From NCBI RefSeq assembly GCF_003696345.1, contig NZ_RFLX01000027.1, positions 1-46,799 on the forward strand: a DNA stretch of 46,799 nt, in the 5' to 3' direction. Origin of the DNA: Teichococcus wenyumeiae (GTDB lineage Bacteria > Pseudomonadota > Alphaproteobacteria > Acetobacterales > Acetobacteraceae). The notes beneath the pieces are model-generated. The model was not told the origin of the DNA, searched no databases, and saw nothing but the letters and a program-made list of their open reading frames with translations. Below are positions 7,788 through 15,512 of this stretch, in pieces; the stretch's first letter is position 1; the number at the start of each line of letters is the position of its first letter. The position numbers and the translations under genes are program-made.

Positions 7788-8747
7788 CTAGCTCTCCAAC
7801 AGCCAGACCGAGAACTTGCCTCCAGGATCCGTCCACATGGTGATTGCCTGCCATCCAGCGGCCTCTGCCAGAGCGCGCAGATGCTCGGGATGGTATTTGT
7901 GGCTGCTCTCGGTATGGATGCTGTCCCCGGCGGCGAAGCGGAAGACGCGGCCGCCCAGTCGAACGGACTGGGCGCGCCGCGCAACCAGATGCATCTCGAT
8001 TCGACTGGCTGCGGCGTTCCAGCGTGCTTCATGGCCGAAGCCGGAGAGGTCGAAATCCGCGCCCGCCTCGCGATTAAGACGGGCCAGCAGATTGAGGTTG
8101 AAGGCCGCAGTCACACCGGCGGCATCGTCATAGGCCGCCTGCAGCACCCTGATGTCCTTCACCAGATCGGCGCCCAACAGCATGCGCGCCCCGGCACGCA
8201 GGCTGGTGCGGGCGCGGCGCAGAAAGGTGACGGCCTCCGTGGGCTCGAAGTTCCCAATGGTGGAGCCAGGAAAGAAGCCGAGATGCGTGGTGCTGCCCTC
8301 CGCCCGTCCGGCGAGGTCGAAGGGCTGGGTGAAATCCGCCACGACCGGCTGCACCCGCAGTGCGGGAAGGGCCTCGGCGACGCGGGAAGCCGCGGCGGCC
8401 AGCCATTCCGGGGCGATATCCACGGGCAGGTAGACCACCGGTGCATCCAGTTGCCGGAGCAACTGCACGGCCTTGGCGCCATCGCCCGGACCGAACTCCA
8501 CCACCGCCGCACCGGGCCCGACCGCGCGGGCGATCTCCGGCCCGCATTCCTCCAGAATTCCGACCTCGGTCCGCGTTGGGTAGTATTCTGGAAGGTTGGT
8601 GATCGCCTCGAATAACCGCGTGCCCTCGGCGTCATAGAGCCACTTGCAGGGCAGGGTCTTGCGCATGGCCGACAGACCGGTCAGGGCATCCGCCATCAGG
8701 GCGGCGCGCTGCGGCTCGGCCGGGTCGCGGGACAGGGCGCCACTCAT
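7788..8747 (-). CDS. egtD: L-histidine N(alpha)-methyltransferase EgtD
   Basis: 319 residues. EgtD uses three S-adenosylmethionine molecules to trimethylate histidine to hercynine, the first step of ergothioneine synthesis. Seen here: the N-terminal PCKWLYDAEGTRLFEAITNL and PEYYPTRTE signature, the SAM-binding VVEFGPGDGAKA, FFPGSTIGNF, and the C-terminal IHTESSHKY. The length fits the family (about 320). The start ATG at 8747 overlaps the egtB stop (ATGA), so translation is coupled to egtB. The stop lies 10 bp from an IS5 remnant but the C-terminus (GGKFSVWLLES) looks complete. Cytoplasmic. Confidence 0.95.
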   Translation of the reverse strand: MSGALSRDPAEPQRAALMADALTGLSAMRKTLPCKWLYDAEGTRLFEAITNLPEYYPTRTEVGILEECGPEIARAVGPGAAVVEFGPGDGAKAVQLLRQLDAPVVYLPVDIAPEWLAAAASRVAEALPALRVQPVVADFTQPFDLAGRAEGSTTHLGFFPGSTIGNFEPTEAVTFLRRARTSLRAGARMLLGADLVKDIRVLQAAYDDAAGVTAAFNLNLLARLNREAGADFDLSGFGHEARWNAAASRIEMHLVARRAQSVRLGGRVFRFAAGDSIHTESSHKYHPEHLRALAEAAGWQAITMWTDPGGKFSVWLLES

Positions 8748-9952
8748 GCCGCGTCCTCCGCCAGCCGCAGGGTGCTGAACTGCCAACGCGCCCCGGCCGC
8801 GAAGAAGTTGCGGTAGCTTGGACGCGTATGCCCTGGCGGTGTCGCCAGGGAGCCGCCGCGCAGCACCATCTGGTTGATCATGAACTTGCCGTTGTATTCG
8901 CCTACCGCCCCGGCCCAGGGTTGGAAGCCGGGATAGGGACGATAGGCGCTGCCGGTCCACTGCCAACCGACCCCTTCCGCATTGGCGAAGCCGGGCAGGG
9001 TGGTAGCCGCCGCTTCCCATTCCTGCTCCGTCGGCAGGCGTTTGCCGGCCCAGCGGGCGAAGGCATCGGCCTCGTACCAGGAGACGTGGCAGACCGGGCT
9101 TCCGGGCTGCACCGCGCGGAGCCCGCCGAGGCCGAACTGCATCCACTCGCCGTCACGCTCTTCCCAGTAAAGCGGCGCTTCCCAGCCTTCGGCTTGGCAC
9201 ATGGCCCAGCCCTCACTCATCCACAGCAGCGGCTCGCGGTAACCGCCATCCTGCATGAAGGCCAGCCATTCGCCGTTGGTGACCAGTCCGTCGGCGATGC
9301 AATAGGGCGAGAGATAGGCCGGGTGCCGCGGCGCTTCGTTGTCGAAGGCAAAGCCGTTCCCGCCATGGCCGATCTCCACCAACCCGCGCGGGCCATCAAG
9401 CATCCGGGATGGCCCGGCCGCGGCGGGCGGTGGCTGCCACGCCGCGTCATAGGCTGGCCGCAGCGGATTGGCGCTGAGAAGATGGAGGATGTCGGTCAGC
9501 ATCAGTTCCTGATGCTGCTGCTCATGCTGCAATCCGAGTTCGAGCAATGCCGGAACCTCGGGCGGCGGGTCGCGCAGCAGGGCGGCCATGCCCTCGTCCA
9601 CGGCGGCACGGTATTCTGCCACCTCGTCGCAGGAGGGGCGCGTCACCATGCCGCGCATGGCGCGGGCATGGCGCGGCCCGGCAGCCTCGTAATAGGAGTT
9701 GAACAGGAAGGCGTACTCCTCCCGCACGCGGCGATAGCCGGGCAGGAAGGGCAGCAGCAGGAAGGTTTCGAAGAACCAGGTGGTATGCGCGCGGTGCCAC
9801 TTGGCAGGGCTAGCATCGGGCATGGATTGCACGACCTGGTCTTCGGGTGACAGTGGCGCGGTCAGTGCATCCGTCCTGGCCCGCACGTCGCGATAGCGGG
9901 CCACCAGCGCGTCCGCACCGGTTCCAGCCGCCTGACGGTGGATGACATTCAT
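8744..9952 (-). CDS. egtB: Hercynine oxygenase / sulfoxide synthase EgtB
   Basis: 402 residues from ATG 9952 with GGGGAGAG upstream. EgtB is a non-haem iron enzyme that joins hercynine to a cysteine thiol donor using oxygen. The N-terminal DinB-like domain supplies the iron ligands: His56 in HTTWFFETF and the pair H143xxxH147 in QHEQQHQEL. The C-terminal formylglycine-generating-enzyme-like domain starts near residue 200 and shows GLVTNGEWLAFM, PVCHVSWYEADAFARWAGKR, LPTEQEWEAA and MVLRGGSLATP. The donor (gamma-Glu-Cys or Cys) cannot be settled by eye. First gene of the egtBD operon; no egtC or egtE is in the window. Confidence 0.95.
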   Translation of the reverse strand: MNVIHRQAAGTGADALVARYRDVRARTDALTAPLSPEDQVVQSMPDASPAKWHRAHTTWFFETFLLLPFLPGYRRVREEYAFLFNSYYEAAGPRHARAMRGMVTRPSCDEVAEYRAAVDEGMAALLRDPPPEVPALLELGLQHEQQHQELMLTDILHLLSANPLRPAYDAAWQPPPAAAGPSRMLDGPRGLVEIGHGGNGFAFDNEAPRHPAYLSPYCIADGLVTNGEWLAFMQDGGYREPLLWMSEGWAMCQAEGWEAPLYWEERDGEWMQFGLGGLRAVQPGSPVCHVSWYEADAFARWAGKRLPTEQEWEAAATTLPGFANAEGVGWQWTGSAYRPYPGFQPWAGAVGEYNGKFMINQMVLRGGSLATPPGHTRPSYRNFFAAGARWQFSTLRLAEDAA

Positions 9953-10269
9953 GGCGTCGCTCTCCCCAGGTCGCATTCGGATCAGCCAGCCAGGCAACAA
10001 GTCCTATCGCAATGGCCGGAAAGGCGCCGAAGCCGAGCAGCATGATCGATTGCTCGGTGCAACCGGCTAGCTCCCTATCCGGGAACGTTGCCGAGGCCGG
10101 GAGGTTGCGAATGAAGGCCGCTCCTAAGCTGGGCTGTGACTGATAACCTACTGCATAACGGCTGAGGCGGGGTGAGCGACGGAGGTTCTGCGCGTTTCGG
10201 GAGCGTTCGAAGCTTCCGAGGCTGCTCATGTGGACCCCCGCAGCCCGCGTGCAGCTTGCGCGTGGGACC
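9953..10269. other. Upstream region of egtB, no gene seen
   Basis: Must contain the egtB promoter, as no other gene precedes it. No clear palindrome or coding frame was recognised; antisense ORFs look like chance. Confidence 0.4.
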
Positions 10270-10500
10270 ATCTCCTATTCAAGCTGCCTGACTGATGCTG
10301 AATGGAGCGCTAGTGCGGCCTTCATGCCGGCGTCCGGCCAGACCGGGCGCCCCCGCCAGTGGCCAATGCCCCTGATCACGGACGCCTTTCTGTATGTACT
10401 GCGCACCGGCTGTGCCTGAGCGCATCTGCCTCGCGACTTGCCGCCGCCTGGCACGGTGCACCGCTGGTTCCTGCGCCTGGCCCGGAGCGGCACCCGCTGC
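10270..10500 (+). pseudogene. IS5-family (DUF4096-type) transposase, N-terminal remnant
   Basis: SYSSCLTDAEWSASAAFMPA, GRPRQWPMPLITDAFLYVLR and TGC, then a stop, and in a nearby frame LPRDLPPPGTVHRWFLRLAR. This is the N-terminal domain of IS5-like transposases (pattern LTDAEW...YVLRTGCQWR). No catalytic domain follows. Confidence 0.75.
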
Positions 10501-10504
10501 CCAA

Positions 10505-10605
10505 AGCCGGCAACCAGCCGGGTCAGCAGGGGCACGTCATGACCTGAGGCGACAACCCTGTTCACGAAACCTGCGCAGCGACGGTACTTCGAGGTGTCCG
10601 GCTGT
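10505..10605 (-). repeat. Inverted copy of the 6297-6400 repeat
   Basis: Read on the minus strand: ACCTCGAAGTACCGTCGCTG through CTGCTGACCCGGCTGG. It matches the plus strand at 6297-6400. Likely the end of a lost insertion sequence. Confidence 0.6.
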
Positions 10606-10655
10606 CTGAAAACTGCCGCCTCAGCCACGAGGCAGCACCCGTTCCGGCCAAACAA

Positions 10656-11594
10656 TCACTTTCTCAACGGCATTTCAGGATAGCCGACGCTGACAGCTCC
10701 CCTGCGAAAGTGCTGCGTCACGAGCTTGAGAAGGCCTTCGATGGCTGGCATCAGGCGCACCCCGTCCTGTGTGAAAAGATGCACTTCCGACTTCTCAAAG
10801 AGGTCGGACTTGAGCTTTGCGCATCCCAGGATGCCTTCGGCGTATTCGCGCTCCACGCTTCTCCTGGCCAGGAAGGTGACTCCGCTGCCGGACAGCAGGT
10901 AGCTCCGGAGCGCGGAGAGCGAATTGGTCTCGAAGCTCGGATGGATCTTCACCCCTTCTAAGTACTCGGCGCTCTGCACCAGCTTCCGCAGGCCGTAGCC
11001 GGGCAGCAGGAGGCCGACAGGATGGGCGGCCACGTCTTTGAGTGTCAGGCCCCCGTGCATCTGGAGCAAAGGGTGCCCGGCCGCGGCCACCAGTTGAACC
11101 GGCACGGGCCGACGCGCCCACAGCTTCAGCCTGGCCTCGGGGGTCGGGTTATAGGCCAAGCCGATATCCAATTGCCCCTCCGACAGGCCAGAAATAATCG
11201 CATCGACCGAGAGCGCCTCGACCTGCACGCGGACGCCGGGATGCGTGGCCAGGAAGTCGTGGACCGGATGGGAGACGAAGTCGTTAAGGTAGCCTTCGCC
11301 GACCCCCATCCGCACAATTCCGGCTTGCGCGCCCCGCATCGCCTCAAGCTTGGCCCCCAAGGACGTCGCGCTCTCCTGACGTTCCTCGAAATAGTCGCGG
11401 ATGGCCAGGGCAGCTGGGGTCGGGACCAGAGACCGCCCACGGCGCTCGAACAGGGGCAGTCCGACCTCGCTCGCCGCCTTCGCCAGGTAGCGGCTGATGG
11501 CGGCGGGGTCGACCCTCATGACCTCCGCCGCCGCCCGGACACCACCGTCCTTGACCACGCGGTACACCGCCTCGGCACGTCTCTCATCCAGCAC
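10656..11594 (-). CDS. LysR-family transcriptional regulator
   Basis: 312 residues, the usual LysR length, from a GTG at 11594. Residues 1-60 form the winged helix-turn-helix (GVRAAAEVMRVDPAAISRYL, LFERRGRSLVPTPAA). Residues 90-295 form the two-lobed effector domain, with IVRMGVGEGYLNDFV, LDIGLAYNPTPE and GSGVTFLARRSVEREY. It is divergent from the solute-binding protein gene at 11755 with about 160 bp between, and a dyad suitable as a LysR box lies there. The usual LysR logic is that it controls its neighbour in response to a small ligand; the ligand is unknown, though the neighbours point to a peptide or amide. Confidence 0.92.
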   Translation of the reverse strand: MLDERRAEAVYRVVKDGGVRAAAEVMRVDPAAISRYLAKAASEVGLPLFERRGRSLVPTPAALAIRDYFEERQESATSLGAKLEAMRGAQAGIVRMGVGEGYLNDFVSHPVHDFLATHPGVRVQVEALSVDAIISGLSEGQLDIGLAYNPTPEARLKLWARRPVPVQLVAAAGHPLLQMHGGLTLKDVAAHPVGLLLPGYGLRKLVQSAEYLEGVKIHPSFETNSLSALRSYLLSGSGVTFLARRSVEREYAEGILGCAKLKSDLFEKSEVHLFTQDGVRLMPAIEGLLKLVTQHFRRGAVSVGYPEMPLRK

Positions 11595-11680
11595 GTCGGA
11601 CCACCAACCGTTGACTCTATGGCAACAAACTAACCTTCTCGTGCTGTTGATTCCACCGGGCGTGGTTCCCTAGCATGCTC

Positions 11681-11697
11681 GCAATCATCGCGATTGC
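11681..11697. promoter_or_regulatory. Candidate LysR operator
   Basis: GCAATC-ATCGC-GATTGC, a perfect 6-bp dyad with 5-nt spacing that fits the T-N11-A form. It lies 58 bp before the start codon at 11755, in the divergent gap with the lysR gene. Confidence 0.45.
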
Positions 11698-11754
11698 ATA
11701 ACGCAGCGCAACGCCAGCTACCGGACTTCCACCCCACTGATGAGCAGGTAGAGC

Positions 11755-13335
11755 ATGCAACGTCGGTCCTTTCTCGCGGTCGCAGCGGGTTCAGTTGCCA
11801 GTCTGTCCCGCCCCGCCCTGGCACAAGGGCAGCGCAACACGCTCCGCTTCGTGCCGCAGAGCGACCTGACGGTGATCGACCCTGTCTTCACCACCGCTTA
11901 CGTTACCCGCCATCATGCCTTGATGATCTGGGACCAGCTCTATGGCCTGGACAGCAACCTTCAGCCGCAGCCGCAGATGGTGGAGGGTCATACCGTCGAG
12001 GATGATGGCAAGCTCTGGACCTTCACCCTGCGGCCGGGCCTGAAGTTCCATGACGGCGAGCCGGTGCGGGGCCGTGACTGCGTAGCCTCCATCCGCCGCT
12101 GGGCCGAGCGCAACGCAGAAGGCGGCACCCTGATGGCCCGCGTGGCGGAGATCACCGCGCCCGCCGACAACCGCTTCGTGATCCGCCTCCAGAAGCCTTA
12201 CCCCGGCATCCTGAGCACCCTGGCGCGCCTCGGTCCTCCGGCGCTGATGATCATGCCCGAGCGGATCGCGCAGACACCCTCCAGCCAGCAGATCAAGGAG
12301 TTGATCGGCTCAGGCCCCTTCCGCTGGAAGGCGGACGAGCGGATTGTAGGCGCCAAGGTGGTCTACGAGAAGAACCGCGACTATGTGCCCCGTCAGGGCG
12401 GCACGCCGAGCTGGGCGGCAGGCCCTAAGGTCGTGCATGTGGACCGGGTCGAATGGACGGTGATGCCGGACCCCGGCACGGCCATGAGCGCGCTACAGAA
12501 CGGTGAGGTCGACTGGTGGGAGAACCCCCCCAACGACCTGCTGCCGCTGCTGGAAGGTTCCCGCAGCCTGAAGGCACGACGCAGCAGCCCCCTCGGCATC
12601 GTCGGTACGGGCATCTTCAACCACCTGCACGCGCCCTTCAACAACCCGGAGATCCGCCGGGTGGTGATGGAGGCCTTCTCGCAGGAGGACTGCATGGCCG
12701 CCGCCGCCGGGGAGCCCAGCATGTGGCGCGCCGGTGTCGGCGTGTTCCCACCGGAAACGCCGATGGCCAACGACGCCGGAATGGCGGCGATCACCGGCCC
12801 GCGCAACCTGGAAGCGTCGAAGAAGGCCCTGCAGGCCGCCGGTTACAAGGGCGAGCGGGTGGTGCTGATGGCGGCCAGCGACAACCCGGTGCTGGCCGCC
12901 TTGGGCGAAGTGGCCAACGACGTGCTGCGCCGCCTGGGCATGAACGTCGACTACGTGGTCTCGGATTGGGGCACGCTGGTCCAGCGCCGCGCCAGCAAGG
13001 CCGCACCCGAGGCAGGCGGCTGGAACATGTTCCACACCACCTGGTACGGGCTGGACCTGATCAACCCCAGCGTCAGCCAGATGCTGCGCACGGCCGGAGG
13101 CCAGACCTATTTCGGCTGGCCGGACATCCCTGAACTTGAGGCGCTGCGCAATGCCTGGATCGACGCGTCCGACCTGGCGGAGCAGAAGCGGCTCGCGCGC
13201 GACATCCAGGCCCTCGCCCTGAAGCAGGCCGTCTACATCCCCACGGGCCAGTACTTCAACATGACCGCCTATTCGGCGAAGCTGGAGGACGTGCCCGACG
13301 GCCTGCACGCCTTCTGGAGCGCCCGCTTCACCTGA
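11755..13335 (+). CDS. ABC transporter solute-binding protein, family 5
   Basis: 526 residues. The export signal MQRRSFLAVAAGSVASLSRP ends ALA|Q. The body is SBP_bac_5: LRFVPQSDLTVIDPVF, QMVEGHTVEDDGKLWTFTLR, GLKFHDGEPVRGRDCVASIR, then a C-terminal LARDIQALALKQAVYIPTGQ. Family members capture peptides, nickel chelates or other large solutes in the periplasm for a dipeptide-type ABC importer. No permease or ATPase gene is near, so it must share one encoded elsewhere or act alone. It is clearly related to the protein at 15513-17090. It is followed 90 bp later by an M81 peptidase on the same strand, probably co-transcribed. Confidence 0.92.
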   Translation: MQRRSFLAVAAGSVASLSRPALAQGQRNTLRFVPQSDLTVIDPVFTTAYVTRHHALMIWDQLYGLDSNLQPQPQMVEGHTVEDDGKLWTFTLRPGLKFHDGEPVRGRDCVASIRRWAERNAEGGTLMARVAEITAPADNRFVIRLQKPYPGILSTLARLGPPALMIMPERIAQTPSSQQIKELIGSGPFRWKADERIVGAKVVYEKNRDYVPRQGGTPSWAAGPKVVHVDRVEWTVMPDPGTAMSALQNGEVDWWENPPNDLLPLLEGSRSLKARRSSPLGIVGTGIFNHLHAPFNNPEIRRVVMEAFSQEDCMAAAAGEPSMWRAGVGVFPPETPMANDAGMAAITGPRNLEASKKALQAAGYKGERVVLMAASDNPVLAALGEVANDVLRRLGMNVDYVVSDWGTLVQRRASKAAPEAGGWNMFHTTWYGLDLINPSVSQMLRTAGGQTYFGWPDIPELEALRNAWIDASDLAEQKRLARDIQALALKQAVYIPTGQYFNMTAYSAKLEDVPDGLHAFWSARFT

Positions 13336-13424
13336 CCGGCCGGGCGCCGCCATCACTGCGCCCTTCCTTTTCCTTTCACGTCGACTAGGCGGCGCCGCGG
13401 CAGCGGTGTCGTGAAGGATTGCCC

Positions 13425-14885
13425 ATGCGCATCGCCATTGCCCAGGTCTCCCACGAGACCAACACCTTCTCCAGCGAGCTGACCGACCAGGCTGCCTTCA
13501 GCATCCGCTCCTGGATTGAAGGCGAGGAGATCCTCCGCCGTCACCGCGGCGTGCGGGACTACATCGGCGGCATGATCGACGAGGCGGAGGCACTCGGCGG
13601 CATCGAACTGCTGCCGACCTTCGCCGCCATCACCAGCCCCTCCGGCTACATCCGGTCCGAGACCTGGGCCGAGATCAAGCGGCGCGTGTTGGACGGGCTG
13701 AAAGCAGCCATGCCCTTCGACGCCATATGCCTGGAACTGCACGGCGCCGGGGTAGCCGAGAGCACCGGCGACATCGAGGGCGACCTGCTGCGCACCCTGC
13801 GGCTGGAGTTCGGCACCGCCATGCCCATCGCCGCGACGCTGGACCTGCACGGCAACATCACCGAGCGGATGATCGACAACGCGGACATGCTGTTCGGCGT
13901 CAAGGAATACCCGCACGTCGACATGTACGACCGGGGTCGAGACGCCATCCAAAACCTGGGTCGGATGCTGCGTGGCGCGCTGAACCCCCGCATGACGCTG
14001 ACGCGCCTGCCGATGGTCATACCGACCACCACCACCTTCCATGGCCCGCTGAAGGCGGTGAATGCCCGCTGCGCTGCGTGGGAGGCGAAGCCTGGCATCG
14101 TCCACTGCGCGGCCTATCACGGCTTCCCCTACGCGGATTCGCCCGCCACCTGCGTCTCCGTCATCGCCATTGCCGATGGCGACGAGGCCCTAGCGCAGAA
14201 AGCCACGCGAGACGTCGCTGACTTCATTTGGAACCAGCGCGAGGTCTTCGCAGTGTCGCTGCCCGGTGCGGCCGAGGGACTAGAGACGGCGCTGAGCTGC
14301 CCGGAGTCACCGGTCATCGTCAACGAGACTTCCGACAATCCTGGCGCGGGCGCACCGGGCGACGGCACCTGGCTGCTAGCCGAGATGCTGCGCCGGAACG
14401 TCGCGGGCACCTGCTTCGCTCATCTGGCGGATGCCGAGGCCGTGGCCGCCGCGCACCAGGCTGGCGAGGGTGCGCGCATCCGGGTTCGGCTCGGCGGCAA
14501 GGTGGACGTGCGACATGGGACGCCGCTGGACGTCGAAGCCGAAGTCGTGATGAACACTCGCTGCCGCTTTATCACGAGCAGCCCCATGGGCAAGGGCGGC
14601 GAGCGGGATTACGGCTTGTCTACGCGGCTGCGCATCGGGAACGTCGACGTCATCGTGACGGAGCTAAAATCGCAGTTGCTGGATGACGAGATGCTGAAGC
14701 TGCACGGCATGCCGATGGGCCGCTACAAGGTCATCGCCATCAAATCGAGCCAGCATTTCCGTGCGTTCTTCGAGACGGCCGCGGCACGCATCGTAACAGT
14801 CGACACACCGGGCATCTCCACCTTCAACTTCGACAACTTCGCCTTCACGTCATCGGTGAAGTACTTCTACCCGCTGACGGAATGA
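13425..14885 (+). CDS. M81-family metallopeptidase (MlrC-like)
   Basis: 486 residues from ATG 13425 with GAAGGA seven bases upstream; a TTG six bases earlier is less likely. MRIAIAQVSHETNTFSSELT is the DUF1485/MlrC N-terminal signature. ATLDLHGNITERMIDNAD, GVKEYPHVDMYDRG and the C-terminal MlrC domain (NETSDNPGAGAPGDGTWLL...KSSQHFRAFFE) are all present. The family is named after MlrC, which degrades linearised microcystin peptides and binds zinc through His and Asp. Members often sit next to peptide-type binding proteins, as here. I infer hydrolysis of an imported small peptide or amide; the substrate is unknown. Confidence 0.9.
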   Translation: MRIAIAQVSHETNTFSSELTDQAAFSIRSWIEGEEILRRHRGVRDYIGGMIDEAEALGGIELLPTFAAITSPSGYIRSETWAEIKRRVLDGLKAAMPFDAICLELHGAGVAESTGDIEGDLLRTLRLEFGTAMPIAATLDLHGNITERMIDNADMLFGVKEYPHVDMYDRGRDAIQNLGRMLRGALNPRMTLTRLPMVIPTTTTFHGPLKAVNARCAAWEAKPGIVHCAAYHGFPYADSPATCVSVIAIADGDEALAQKATRDVADFIWNQREVFAVSLPGAAEGLETALSCPESPVIVNETSDNPGAGAPGDGTWLLAEMLRRNVAGTCFAHLADAEAVAAAHQAGEGARIRVRLGGKVDVRHGTPLDVEAEVVMNTRCRFITSSPMGKGGERDYGLSTRLRIGNVDVIVTELKSQLLDDEMLKLHGMPMGRYKVIAIKSSQHFRAFFETAAARIVTVDTPGISTFNFDNFAFTSSVKYFYPLTE

Positions 14886-15255
14886 GGCGGCCTTGGCCCG
14901 TCTATCAGCTCTCCGGCCGGGCCGGTCCCGACGCCGAGCACACTTGGCAGGAACTACGCACATCTGGCACGCGGTGACGGCTTTCAAAGTCCTTCCCCGC
15001 ATGGCCCAGTTCACCAAACCAGAACAGGTTGGTCCGGTAATTAGGCACCCTCAGCCTCGGTGTGAATAGGCGTGCAACCGTGACCCCGTGAAAACTGCTC
15101 CTATACCTTTGAGGTCTCTGCTGATTTCGCTCAGATGGCGGGGTTCCAATCGGCTCCGACGAGGACCCCGGCACATAGTCTAGTCTGCAGGCAGATCCAT
15201 CAAGTTATGAGTCATTCAGGGTGGGGTCCCGATTGGGTGCTGAAAGACACATCTC
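14886..15255. other. Intergenic stretch, no intact gene
   Basis: No coding frame is convincing. It lies between the M81 gene and a phosphatase remnant and has the patchy composition of decayed DNA. No clear terminator follows the M81 stop. Confidence 0.4.
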
Positions 15256-15396
15256 CTTACGGAACTCGAACGCTTGGCGGCTTGGGATGCAGCGCCCCGT
15301 GCCGTTGTGGACGGACTGTTCGCGAGCGTCACCGCCTTTGCCGATGGTGCGCCGCAGGCGGACGACATCACGGCCCTGGGCCTGCGCTTCGGCTGA
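15256..15396 (+). pseudogene. PP2C/SpoIIE-type phosphatase, C-terminal remnant
   Basis: An open stretch of 46 codons ends at TGA 15396 and reads LTELERLAAWDAAPRAVVDG then LFASVTAFADGAPQADDITA LGLRFG. The GAPQADDITALxLRF ending is the C-terminal signature of SpoIIE/RsbU-type serine phosphatases, with the metal-binding DD. The rest of the gene is absent, so this is a deletion scar. Confidence 0.65.
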
Positions 15397-15485
15397 GAAA
15401 CGGGGCGTAGCTGTTTAAGCCGGCGGCAGCCTGGGTCCTGATCCTAACCCCGCCGCACGAATAGAACCTGAATAAAAAGGAGGGG

Positions 15486-15507
15486 GCAGGGGAGGTCACT
15501 CCCCTGC
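15486..15507 (-). terminator. Hairpin terminator after the second solute-binding protein
   Basis: On the minus strand, GCAGGGGAG-TGAC-CTCCCCTGC is a perfect 9-bp stem starting six bases past the stop. A short C/T run and TTTTTATT follow after about seven bases. The T-tract is slightly far, so efficiency is uncertain. Confidence 0.6.
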
Positions 15508-15512
15508 GCTTC

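Noticed and set aside
7788-9146. Single 452-residue protein over egtD
   Set aside because: The extra N-terminus is egtB read in another frame. The true egtD starts at the ATGA overlap, ATG 8747.
13419-13424. TTG start for the M81 peptidase
   Set aside because: ATG 13425 has better spacing from GAAGGA and gives the conserved MRIAIAQ start.
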